NCBI GenBank assembly: GCA_900314335.1
Contig: OMUV01000093.1
Span: 1 to 33,119, forward strand
Origin: an uncultured Prevotellaceae bacterium
GTDB lineage: Bacteria; Bacteroidota; Bacteroidia; Bacteroidales; Bacteroidaceae
Direction: 5' to 3'
Length of the DNA: 33,119 nt
Shown here: piece by piece, positions 1 to 7,698 of the stretch
Layout of the letters: every line of letters begins with the position of its first letter
Position numbering within the stretch: position 1 is the first letter of the stretch
The notes under the pieces: generated by a model
Database searches by the model: none
What the model was told of the DNA's origin: nothing
What the model saw: the letters and a program-made list of their open reading frames with translations, nothing else
Program-made: the position numbers and the translations under genes

Positions 1-164
1 CAATGATGCATTATATATATGTATGCCGCGGGCGGATGGGGAAACAGTACGCCGGCAGGGCTATTCTATATATTATATGTATATGGGGCGCGGCGGCAGA
101 ATTTTGCCGCGTGCTTTCGTCTGAATCAAATTAATGTATATCTTCGCAGGGGAAACGATATACT

Positions 165-863
165 ATGCTTGGGACTATTGTCAACACTCTCTGTATAATA
201 ACGGGCACTGTCGTGGGCGCACTGCTGCACCGCGGCATCAAGGACAAATACAAACAGACGCTTTTCGACGCTCTCGGTCTGGCGTCTCTGGCCATCGGCC
301 TCAACGCCACCATCAGCCATTTTTCGGAGAGCCGGTATCCGGTGCTGTTCATCGTGTCGCTGGCCATAGGCGGCGTGGCGGGCACGGCGCTCGACATCGA
401 CGGGCGCTTCAGGCGGACCGTGGCGCGCCACTCCCGTTCGGGAGCGAGCGGCAAGAATCTCGCGGCGGGGCTCTCGACGGCCATCCTGCTCTACTGCATC
501 GGGCCGCTCTCGATGCTCGGGCCGGTGATCAGCGCCCTCAAGGGCGACAACACATTTCTCTACACCAACTCGTGTCTCGACCTGGTGAGCTCCACCGTCT
601 TTGCCTCAACCTACGGCATCGGGATGATCCTGGCGGCGCCCGTGCTGTTTCTCTGGCAGGGCATGTTCTATCTCGTGGCCACGATCTCCAGCAGCGCGGT
701 GAGCAATGCGCTCATGGCCGAACTGCTTATCATCGGCGGTCTGATGATAGCCGGGTCGGGCCTCTCGCTGCTCAATATCAAGGACTGCAAGACGCTCAAT
801 CTGCTGCCCTCGCTGCTGGTGCCTGTCATCTGGTTCCTCATAAAAGGGCTCTTCGGAGCGTGA
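165..863 (+). CDS. DUF554 family membrane protein
   Basis: The 232-residue product is a polytopic inner-membrane protein of the DUF554 (YdfK/YqgA-like) family. It begins with MLGTIVNTLCIITGTVVGAL, where the first membrane helix runs with a conserved N-terminal glycine pattern, and has about six to seven hydrophobic stretches, including ones near residues 60-75, 105-125, 145-165 and 185-230. Length and helix count match the family. The family has no firmly established biochemical role. The ATG at 165 follows the purine-rich GGGGAAA by a few bases. The longer overlapping frame starting at 134 is a shadow without a coherent membrane pattern. The gene is single and not closely coupled to the downstream lipoprotein gene, which has its own -7 box. 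Confidence 0.85.
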   Translation: MLGTIVNTLCIITGTVVGALLHRGIKDKYKQTLFDALGLASLAIGLNATISHFSESRYPVLFIVSLAIGGVAGTALDIDGRFRRTVARHSRSGASGKNLAAGLSTAILLYCIGPLSMLGPVISALKGDNTFLYTNSCLDLVSSTVFASTYGIGMILAAPVLFLWQGMFYLVATISSSAVSNALMAELLIIGGLMIAGSGLSLLNIKDCKTLNLLPSLLVPVIWFLIKGLFGA

Positions 864-943
864 TTTTATGGCAAAAATGGAGGGGTCATGTAGAAATTCG
901 TCGATTTAATTGAAAAAAATAACACGAACGACGGGATTTTGCT

Positions 944-951
944 TATTTTTG
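944..951 (+). promoter_or_regulatory. Bacteroidota -7 box for the fasciclin lipoprotein gene
   Basis: TATTTTTG matches TAnnTTTG and lies 23 bases before the ATG at 975, implying a very short leader. No TTTG-like -33 element was found at the expected spacing. Confidence 0.45.
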
Positions 952-974
952 TTACGGATAAAAGCTTAGATATT

Positions 975-3041
975 ATGACAACAAAAGGAAGAAAGAAGGG
1001 GAAATATTTCTCCCTGCATAGTATGACACTTGCGGCCTGCATTGCCATGATTGCGTTAGCATTCGGCATGACCGGCTGCTCCGACAAGATTGACGAATCA
1101 AACCTGTTCGTGTTTACGGGTGAGAGCGCCTCCGACTTTATCAAGAGTCAGCCGGAGCTCAGCTACTACTATACCCTGCTCACCAAGGCCCGCTCGGGCA
1201 TGGGCAAGGGCTCTACCATGGATCACATGCTCTCCTCCCGCGGCAACTATACCTGCTTCGTGCCGGTCAACAGCGCCGTGCAGCATTTCCTCGACTCGGT
1301 CTACAATCAGAAGGACTATGACATCAACGCCGTGAGCGACTCGATGGCTCAGGTGATCGTGTTCAACTCCATCATCGACAACGGCAATGTCGAGGCCTAC
1401 AAGAGCACCGACTTTCAGGAGGGTGTGCTGCAGCTCAAGACGATGGCCGACCGCTACATAGCCATCAACTTCGTAGCCAATGATACCGGCCGCGTCATCA
1501 CCCGCATCAACACCTTCTCGACCATCATCAACGGCGACAACGAGGTGGAGAACGGCTACGTCCATGTCGTGGACAATGTGGTAATGCCCGCCTCTACGTC
1601 TCTCCCTGGCCTGCTGGGCCTGCAGGACAACACGCGCGTCTTCGCCCACCTGCTGGAGGTCACCTCCTGGGCCGACAGCATGACCAAGTACCGCGACGAT
1701 GCCTACGAGCTGGAGGACCACCCGCAGAACTACAAGCACGTCTGGTACGGCGAGCGGCTCAACGAGCCTCTGCACCACAACAGCGGCTATACGGCCTTCG
1801 TGGAGCCAGACTCCCTGCTTGAGGCGCGTTGGGGCTTCAAGCTCAATGTCGTGGGCGGCGTGGTGACCAACTGGGACGAGGTGATGCCAATAATCGACGC
1901 CAAGGTCAAGGAGTACTATCCCAAGGCTACGAGCAGCGATCCCACGAGCCTCGACAATGCCCTCAATCAGTTTGTCGGCTATCACCTTATCGATGCTGCC
2001 CTGGCATATAATAATATAGTCATCACCAAGGCTCAGCTCGGCTATTCCTACAACAGGCCCGAGCAGCTGGGTATAGACAAGTTTGAATACTACGAGACGA
2101 TGGGCAAGGACCACCGCATCATCAAGTTCACCCTCGGCCGGCAGACCGACGGCATACGCATCAACCGCTATGTGAGCGAATATGACGAGGACACCTATGA
2201 CGAGCTCGAAGTGCCCATAAAGGGCACACTCGTGCTGAGCAGCAACGGCCATCGCGACAATCAGGCGCTCAACGGCTTCTACCATGTCATCGACGACATA
2301 CTGGTATATTCCAACGACGTGCCCTACAAGGTGCTCAACGAGAGGATGCGCTGGGACACGCAGACCATGCAGCACGAGCTCATCACCAACGGCCTCAGGC
2401 AGCAGCCGCAGAATATCTACAACATGCTGCCCGCCGGCTATTGCAGGAAGGTCAGGTTTACCGACCAGACACTCTTTATCTCCATCAACAACTACAGCAT
2501 CAACTGGCTCAACTATGAGGCCGATGATATAGTGCTCGAAGGCTACTACGACATAACGTGGCAGTTGCCACCCGTGCCCTACGAGGGCACCTATGAGCTC
2601 CGTCTGGGCTACTGCAACGACTCCGGCCGCGGTATGCTGCAGTTCTACTTCGGCACCGACCCCAACAACCTCTCGGCCGTGGGTCTGCCTATCGACGCCC
2701 GTATAGAGCCCGGCAACCCGGTAATAGGATGGGTGAAGGACGACCCCGACGACCCCGACGCCAACAGGGAGAACGACAAGAATATGCGCAACCACACCTT
2801 CATGAAGTGCCCCAACTGCTTCGGCTTCAACTCTACCAATGTCGTAGAGGGCGGACGCAGCTACGGCCCGGGCGGTGCAAAGCTGCGCCACATCGTTACG
2901 ACGGCCGTCTGCAAGCCCGGCGTCACCTACTACATGCGTATGAAGTCACTGCTCAACGGTCCTGCTAACTTCGGTCCGGACTTTATCGAGTGGGTGCCCA
3001 AGAGCGTGTACAATGGCGAGAAGCCCGAGGATAAGTGGTAA
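975..3041 (+). CDS. Fasciclin (FAS1) domain lipoprotein
   Basis: The 688-residue product is predicted to be a surface or periplasmic lipoprotein. A basic N-terminus and hydrophobic stretch lead to a lipobox ending at Cys35 (GMTGC). Two FAS1-like modules follow. The first, at about residues 45-205, contains NYTCFVPVNSAV and ends with YVHVVDNVV. The second, at about 215-460, contains YTAFVEPDSLL and ends with NGFYHVIDDIL. This alternation is the FAS1 H1/H2 signature. The last ~220 residues look like a beta-rich domain of unknown function. FAS1 domains mediate adhesion, and in Bacteroidota such lipoproteins often sit in or near glycan loci. I chose the ATG at 975 over the TTG at 939 because the -7 box at 944-951 would lie inside the longer frame. 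A hairpin terminator follows at 3183-3208, so it is probably its own unit. Confidence 0.82.
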   Translation: MTTKGRKKGKYFSLHSMTLAACIAMIALAFGMTGCSDKIDESNLFVFTGESASDFIKSQPELSYYYTLLTKARSGMGKGSTMDHMLSSRGNYTCFVPVNSAVQHFLDSVYNQKDYDINAVSDSMAQVIVFNSIIDNGNVEAYKSTDFQEGVLQLKTMADRYIAINFVANDTGRVITRINTFSTIINGDNEVENGYVHVVDNVVMPASTSLPGLLGLQDNTRVFAHLLEVTSWADSMTKYRDDAYELEDHPQNYKHVWYGERLNEPLHHNSGYTAFVEPDSLLEARWGFKLNVVGGVVTNWDEVMPIIDAKVKEYYPKATSSDPTSLDNALNQFVGYHLIDAALAYNNIVITKAQLGYSYNRPEQLGIDKFEYYETMGKDHRIIKFTLGRQTDGIRINRYVSEYDEDTYDELEVPIKGTLVLSSNGHRDNQALNGFYHVIDDILVYSNDVPYKVLNERMRWDTQTMQHELITNGLRQQPQNIYNMLPAGYCRKVRFTDQTLFISINNYSINWLNYEADDIVLEGYYDITWQLPPVPYEGTYELRLGYCNDSGRGMLQFYFGTDPNNLSAVGLPIDARIEPGNPVIGWVKDDPDDPDANRENDKNMRNHTFMKCPNCFGFNSTNVVEGGRSYGPGGAKLRHIVTTAVCKPGVTYYMRMKSLLNGPANFGPDFIEWVPKSVYNGEKPEDKW

Positions 3042-3182
3042 TCCCCGCGGGGCGCGCAGCCGCAGAGCCGGCATGTCGGGCCGCAATGTATGCGCGCCCA
3101 TCCGCAGAGCCGGCGCATAAGTAAGGCGCACGGCTGCATGAGGCCGCAGTGCGGGCGAAAACGAAATAAGAATCGGTGTACA
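3042..3182. other. Spacer with a short direct repeat
   Basis: This is the first part of a ~345-base gap before the GH32 gene. The 13-mer CCGCAGAGCCGGC occurs at 3060-3072 and again at 3102-3114. No convincing gene was seen. Confidence 0.5.
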
Positions 3183-3208
3183 GGGAAGGCGCTTCGGCGC
3201 CTCCCTTT
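3183..3208 (+). terminator. Hairpin terminator after the fasciclin gene
   Basis: GGGAAGGCGC pairs with GCGCCTCCC around a TTCG tetraloop, with one bulged A, and is followed by TTT. The structure is GC-rich with a stable tetraloop but a short T run. It separates the lipoprotein gene from the fructan unit. Confidence 0.6.
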
Positions 3209-3360
3209 GCCGTATAATCGCCTTCCGTTGCGGTAGCGGAGGTGCCGGAGGGCGGATACCTGATCCGCTTTGCGCTCGCGGCGAGGCCCGTAGTCGATGC
3301 AGCGCTGACCTGAGACTTCATCGTGACGCCCGAAGTGGTCGCGGGGAGGCGTACGAAGAT

Positions 3361-3368
3361 TATATTTG
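3361..3368 (+). promoter_or_regulatory. Bacteroidota -7 box for the fructan operon
   Basis: TATATTTG is an exact TAnnTTTG match ending 17 bases before the ATG at 3386. No clear -33 element was seen, which would fit a promoter that needs an activator. This box decides the start codon, because the GTG at 3323 lies upstream of it. Confidence 0.5.
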
Positions 3369-3385
3369 CCAACAATAATACCATC

Positions 3386-5161
3386 ATGATGCCGAGAATA
3401 GTTTCCTTAGTCTCGCGAAAGGCTTCCGCAGCGTCGCGAATAGTTTCCTTAGTAACAGAGGCTGCATTCATCCTGCTGTTTACCCTCATGACGTGCAGCG
3501 CGTGGGGCGACGAGATAGCGCCGTCCGTCCTGAGCGGCAATCACGCCATGCTCCGCCTCAACACCGCGCACAAGTATCTCCTGCTGCCCGTGGAGGAGCG
3601 GACGGACAACGACCGCCTCACCGTCATCGTGGGAGGCCGCGCCGAGCAGACGCTCAATGTGCGCCTCGCCACCACAAAGGCTGACTATTATGTGCCGCTC
3701 GAGCTCTCCGCCTGGCAGGGCAAGGACGCGCTGCTCGACCTCCACATCTCCGGCAGCGGACGCGATGTCAAGGCACTCTCGGACATCGCCCTCTGGAAGC
3801 TGCTCAAGTACTCCGACACCTTTGATACATCCAATCGCGAACGCCTTCGCCCGCTCTATCACCATACACCGCTCTACGGATGGATGAATGACCCGAACGG
3901 CATGTTCTACGCCGGCGGCAAATGGCATCTCTATTATCAGTACAATCCCTACGGCTCTCTCTGGGAGAATATGTCGTGGGGCCATGCCGTGAGCAGCGAT
4001 CTCGTCCACTGGAAGGAGGAGCCCATCGCTCTCAGGCCCGATGCGCTGGGCACAGTCTTCAGCGGTTCGTGTGTCGTGGACAGCGCTAATGTCTCGGGCT
4101 ACGGCGCGGGCGCGGTGCTGGCCTTCTACACCGCCGCGGGCGAGAGCCAGACACAGTGCGTGGCCGTGAGCCGCGACGGGGGCATGACCTTCACGCGCTA
4201 CCCCGGCAATCCCGTCATCACGGGCGATGTGCCCGACTTTCGCGATCCCAAGGTGTTCCGCGACGAGGAGCGCGGCCGCTGGGGCCTCGTGCTCGCCGCC
4301 GGCCAGGAGGTGCGCTTCTACGCCTCCGAGGATCTGCTCCACTGGAGGGAGACAGGCCGCTTCGGCAAGGGCTACGGCTCGCACGGCGGCGTCTGGGAAT
4401 GCCCCGACATGGTGCGCATGAAGGTCAGAGGCACCGGCGAGAGCAAATGGCTGCTCATCGTCAACATCGGCGACGGCGGCCCCAACGGCGGTTCGGCTAC
4501 GCAATATTTCATCGGGGACTTCGACGGCAGTCGCTTTGTGCCGGAAGGCCGCCCCGAGGATGTTCACTGGATGGACTACGGCAAGGACCACTACGCCACG
4601 GTCACCTTCAGCGGCGCGCCCGACGGCCGCCATGTCGCATTGGCCTGGATGAGCAACTGGCAGTATGCCAACGCCGTGCCCACGCGCCAGTATCGCAGCG
4701 CCAACTCGATAGCCCGCGACCTGAGCCTCGTAAAGCGTGACGGAAGCACCGCCCTATGCGTAGAGCCCGCTCCTGAGATGCTCCGCGCCCGCAAGCCCGC
4801 CACGAAACAGCTCACCACCGCCTGCGAGATCACAGCCGCGCTGCGCGGCAGCGGCACCATCACCTTCAGCAACGCCGGCGGCGAGAACCTCAGGCTCATC
4901 GTCGACTCCAAGGCCGGCACCATCACGCTCGACCGCACCAGAAGCGCCATCCCCGCTATCAACGACCGCTACGCCTCGCGCATCACGGCGCCGCTCAGCG
5001 GCGGCCGCTACAACCTGCGCCTCTTCCTCGACCGCACCTCCCTCGAGGTCTTCGACGCCGACGGAACCATGGCAATGACCAACATCATCTTCCCCACAGC
5101 GCCCTACACGGATCTCTCCGTCACGGGCAGCGTCAAGACCAGAATTTATCCCATCGACTGA
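3386..5161 (+). CDS. GH32 fructan hydrolase (exo-fructanase type)
   Basis: The 591-residue product hydrolyses beta-fructosidic bonds in levan, inulin or sucrose-type substrates. After the leader there is an N-terminal beta domain (about residues 42-150, DUF4980-like in related Bacteroidales enzymes). The GH32 five-blade propeller follows, with all three catalytic motifs: WMNDPNG with nucleophile Asp169, FRDPKVF with Asp287, and WECPD with acid/base Glu338. A C-terminal beta-sandwich starts near residue 480. The leader is unusual: RIVSLV occurs twice, 14 residues apart, before the hydrophobic core. Cys37 (LMTC) could be a weak lipobox; otherwise signal peptidase I would cut after CSAWG. The gene is followed after 21 bases by the permease and then by fructokinase, so the operon makes, imports and phosphorylates fructose. 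The linkage (beta2-1 or beta2-6) cannot be told from sequence alone. Confidence 0.93.
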   Translation: MMPRIVSLVSRKASAASRIVSLVTEAAFILLFTLMTCSAWGDEIAPSVLSGNHAMLRLNTAHKYLLLPVEERTDNDRLTVIVGGRAEQTLNVRLATTKADYYVPLELSAWQGKDALLDLHISGSGRDVKALSDIALWKLLKYSDTFDTSNRERLRPLYHHTPLYGWMNDPNGMFYAGGKWHLYYQYNPYGSLWENMSWGHAVSSDLVHWKEEPIALRPDALGTVFSGSCVVDSANVSGYGAGAVLAFYTAAGESQTQCVAVSRDGGMTFTRYPGNPVITGDVPDFRDPKVFRDEERGRWGLVLAAGQEVRFYASEDLLHWRETGRFGKGYGSHGGVWECPDMVRMKVRGTGESKWLLIVNIGDGGPNGGSATQYFIGDFDGSRFVPEGRPEDVHWMDYGKDHYATVTFSGAPDGRHVALAWMSNWQYANAVPTRQYRSANSIARDLSLVKRDGSTALCVEPAPEMLRARKPATKQLTTACEITAALRGSGTITFSNAGGENLRLIVDSKAGTITLDRTRSAIPAINDRYASRITAPLSGGRYNLRLFLDRTSLEVFDADGTMAMTNIIFPTAPYTDLSVTGSVKTRIYPID

Positions 5162-5182
5162 TTTCCCCAAACTGATACCATT

Positions 5183-6367
5183 ATGACTGACAAAAAGATG
5201 ATGAGGGCCATGGTGCCCGTCATGTTCTGCTTCTTCGCCATGGGCTTTGTCGACCTCGTCGGCATCGCGTCCAACTATGTCAAGGCCGACATGCACCTCT
5301 CCGACTCGCAGGCCAACATCTTCCCCTCGCTTGTGTTCCTGTGGTTCCTCGTGTTCTCTGTGCCCACGGGCGTGCTGATGAACCGGATAGGGCGCAAGAA
5401 CACCGTGATGCTCTCGCTCTTGGTGACCATTGTCTCGCTCTTCATCCCGCTCACGGGCGAGGGCATCGTGACGATGGCTGTCTCGTTCTGCCTGCTGGGT
5501 ATCGGCAACGCCATCATGCAGACGTCGCTCAATCCGCTCGTCTCCTCGTTCGTCACGGGGCGCTACCTGGCCTCGACGCTCACCTTCGGGCAGTTTATCA
5601 AGGCCATCGCCTCGTTTCTCGCGCCCTATATCGCCATGTGGGGCGCTACGGCGTCCGTGCCGCTGTTGGGCTGGCGTGTGCTCTTCGCCATCTATTTCAT
5701 CGTGGGCCTGCTGGCTGCGCTGCTGCTGGGCTTCACGAGGGTAGAGGAGTCTCCCGCCGACAGCACGGCCGATGAGGGCGGCGGCAAGGGGCTCTTCGGG
5801 CAGTATGTCGAGTGCTTCCGCCTGCTCTCGCGCAGCGTCGTGGTGCTCTGCTTCATCGCCATCCTCTGCCATGTGGGCATCGACGTGGGCGCCAATGTCA
5901 CTGCGCCCAAGATTCTCATGGAGCGCCTCGGCATTCCCCTCAACAGCGCCGCCTTTGCCACGTCGCTCTATTTCATCTTCCGTACCCTGGGATGCTTTAC
6001 CGGCGCTGTTTTGCTCAGGCGCATGGACCACAAACTCTTCTTCCTCATCTCCGCCGGCCTCATGGCCCTCTCCATGGCGGGCCTCATGCTGGGCAGCAGT
6101 CCCGCTGTGCTCTACGCTTCCATCGCTGCCGTCGGACTGGGCAACTCGAACATCTTCTCGCTCGTCATGTCGCGCGCCCTGCTGGCTGTGCCCGACAGGC
6201 AGAACGCCGTGAGCGGACTGATGATCATGGGCCTCTTCGGCGGCACCATCTTCCCCCTCATCATGGGCTTCATGAGCGACATGATGGGGCAGGCGGGCGC
6301 TGTAGCCGTCATGGCAGCCGGCACTCTCTATCTGATAATCTATGGTGTGACCATCAAAACAAAATGA
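5183..6367 (+). CDS. MFS sugar permease, probable fructose/H+ symporter
   Basis: The 394-residue protein has about 12 hydrophobic helices and the MFS loop signature at residues 65-75 (MNRIGRKNTV), with a central cytoplasmic loop near residues 185-205 rich in Asp, Glu and Gly. Its closest type is the FucP/GluP-like branch of MFS sugar transporters used by Bacteroidota. Sitting between a secreted fructan hydrolase and a fructokinase, one base upstream of the latter, it most likely imports free fructose across the inner membrane. The substrate is inferred from context, not from residues. The start ATG at 5183 is unambiguous, since no other in-frame start fits the first helix. Confidence 0.87.
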   Translation: MTDKKMMRAMVPVMFCFFAMGFVDLVGIASNYVKADMHLSDSQANIFPSLVFLWFLVFSVPTGVLMNRIGRKNTVMLSLLVTIVSLFIPLTGEGIVTMAVSFCLLGIGNAIMQTSLNPLVSSFVTGRYLASTLTFGQFIKAIASFLAPYIAMWGATASVPLLGWRVLFAIYFIVGLLAALLLGFTRVEESPADSTADEGGGKGLFGQYVECFRLLSRSVVVLCFIAILCHVGIDVGANVTAPKILMERLGIPLNSAAFATSLYFIFRTLGCFTGAVLLRRMDHKLFFLISAGLMALSMAGLMLGSSPAVLYASIAAVGLGNSNIFSLVMSRALLAVPDRQNAVSGLMIMGLFGGTIFPLIMGFMSDMMGQAGAVAVMAAGTLYLIIYGVTIKTK

Positions 6368-6368
6368 T

Positions 6369-7241
6369 ATGGAATATGTGACAGGATTGGGCGAAGTGCT
6401 CTGGGACATGCTCCCCGGCGGCCGCAAACTGGGCGGCGCGCCCTCCAACTTCGCCTTTCACGCGGGGCAGTTCGGCCTGGACGCTCTCGCCGTGAGCGCC
6501 GTGGGCACCGATGACCTCGGCGCTGAGACGCTCAGCGAGCTCCGCAGCAAGGGACTCGATTATATCATACCCCGCGTAGACTTTCCCACGGGTACGGTCG
6601 GCGTGACGCTCGACGAGGACGGCGTGCCCTCCTACAGCATTACCGAGGGAGTGGCCTGGGATAACATCCCCTTCACCCCCGAGATTGCGGCCTCCGCAGC
6701 CGCCTGCCGCTGTGTGTGCTTCGGGTCGCTGGCCCAGCGGAGCGAGGTCTCGCGCGCTACGATACGCAGTTACCTCGCCGCGATGCCCGCTGATAGCATG
6801 AAGATCCTCGACATCAACCTCCGCGGCCACTACTATTCGCGCGAGGTCATCGACAGTTCCCTTCAGGCCTGCAATATCCTTAAGATCAATGACGAGGAGC
6901 TCGCTGTCTTCGGCCGGCTGTTCTCGCTCCCCGTGACGGAAGTGCGCGACCGCTGCATGACTATCCTCCAGCGCTGGGGACTGATGTGTGTGGTGCTTAC
7001 CTGCGGCGTAGGCGGCAGCTACGTGTTCTCCGCCGACGAGATGTCGTTCTTCCAGACGCCCAGCGTCATGGTGGCCGACACTGTCGGAGCGGGCGACTCG
7101 TTCACCGGCGCCTTTGCCGCCTCGCTGCTCCACGGCCTGAGCCTTGCCGACGCCCACCGCCGCGCTGTCGATGTGAGCGCCTACGTCTGCACACAGAGCG
7201 GCGCCATGCCCCCTCTCCCCGAGCGCCTCACGCGCTTCTGA
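6369..7241 (+). CDS. PfkB-family fructokinase
   Basis: The 290-residue protein phosphorylates fructose using ATP in the cytoplasm. It has the N-terminal PfkB signature GGAPSNFAFHAGQFG (residues ~22-36) that binds the sugar, and the C-terminal signature DTVGAGDSFTGAF, in which Asp243 is the catalytic base and GAG forms the anion hole. EVLWDMLPGG near the N-terminus is typical of bacterial fructokinases of this group. Length is normal. The start lies one base past the permease stop, so the two are translationally coupled. It completes the GH32, permease and kinase set. A hairpin terminator follows at 7284-7330. Confidence 0.92.
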   Translation: MEYVTGLGEVLWDMLPGGRKLGGAPSNFAFHAGQFGLDALAVSAVGTDDLGAETLSELRSKGLDYIIPRVDFPTGTVGVTLDEDGVPSYSITEGVAWDNIPFTPEIAASAAACRCVCFGSLAQRSEVSRATIRSYLAAMPADSMKILDINLRGHYYSREVIDSSLQACNILKINDEELAVFGRLFSLPVTEVRDRCMTILQRWGLMCVVLTCGVGGSYVFSADEMSFFQTPSVMVADTVGAGDSFTGAFAASLLHGLSLADAHRRAVDVSAYVCTQSGAMPPLPERLTRF

Positions 7242-7283
7242 CGCTCCCGAGCGCTGCTTTCCAGAGCCGTTTCCGTCGTTTCG

Positions 7284-7330
7284 AAAGGCCTTGGAATGCC
7301 CTTCGGAAGCGCCCAGAATGGCCTTTTTAT
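7284..7330 (+). terminator. Terminator of the fructan operon
   Basis: AAAGGCC (7284-7290) pairs with GGCCTTT (7320-7326). Inside, TTGG pairs with CCAG, and there is an inner CTTC/GAAG stem. A T-rich tail (TTTTTATTTAT) follows. It sits 42 bases after the fructokinase stop. Confidence 0.72.
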
Positions 7331-7347
7331 TTATGTAAAATTCAGTG

Positions 7348-7444
7348 TCTCGCAATGGTAGAAATTCTACTGCGAGATAAATTTTTTCTTCTGCGAGTAG
7401 AACGATCGTCTACTACGAGATAAAAATTTTTATCTCGTAGTAGA
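7348..7444. repeat. Cluster of palindromes built on a CTACTnCGAGATAAA motif
   Basis: Two inverted repeats lie in tandem. The first (7348-7377) pairs TCTCGCA with TGCGAGA and GTAGAA with TTCTAC. The second (7409-7444) is a perfect 36-base palindrome with half-site TCTACTACGAGATAAAAA. The units CTACTGCGAGATAAA and CTACTACGAGATAAA are direct repeats of each other, and a third related copy (CTGCGAGTAGAA) lies between. No gene is inside. AT content is far above the surroundings. Confidence 0.85.
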
Positions 7445-7698
7445 ATTTACTCTTGTCCCAAGGGGGATCTTTTCATGTGCTGTGAAATTTTCCGCGTAAA
7501 CGGGAAGTCCTTTCCGGAATGCGTTCGCGGGAGGATTGGACTGCGTTAGCCAGCCGGAGCGCGTTAAGGAAAGGTTGTAGAAGTGCGCGGGCGGCGGGCA
7601 ATTTCCCTGATCGTTGAGGCTTTTACACAAATAAACTCAGCGCTGTGTGCGCGGGCGGGTGTTCTCAGGCGGCTGCCGGGGGACACGCCTGTGCGCGG
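7445..7698. other. Non-coding spacer between convergent units
   Basis: This stretch lies between the palindrome cluster and the stop of the GH97 gene. A 66-codon frame reads across it on the minus strand, but it begins inside the palindrome and has no promoter or family match that I recognise, so I treat the stretch as non-coding. Confidence 0.4.

Noticed and set aside
1098..2891. Long minus-strand frame opposite the fasciclin gene (597 codons)
   Set aside because: It is a codon-bias shadow in GC-rich DNA: low-complexity composition rich in Val, Ala, Gly and His, no family motifs, and the plus-strand gene has a lipobox and FAS1 domains.
4754..6448. Long minus-strand frame opposite the GH32 and permease genes
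   Set aside because: Extremely rich in Glu, His, Gly and Arg with no fold signature, and it spans two clear plus-strand genes and their junction.
7430..7630. 66-codon minus-strand frame after the fructan operon
   Set aside because: Starts within the palindrome cluster, has no promoter box, and I cannot name a family for it.
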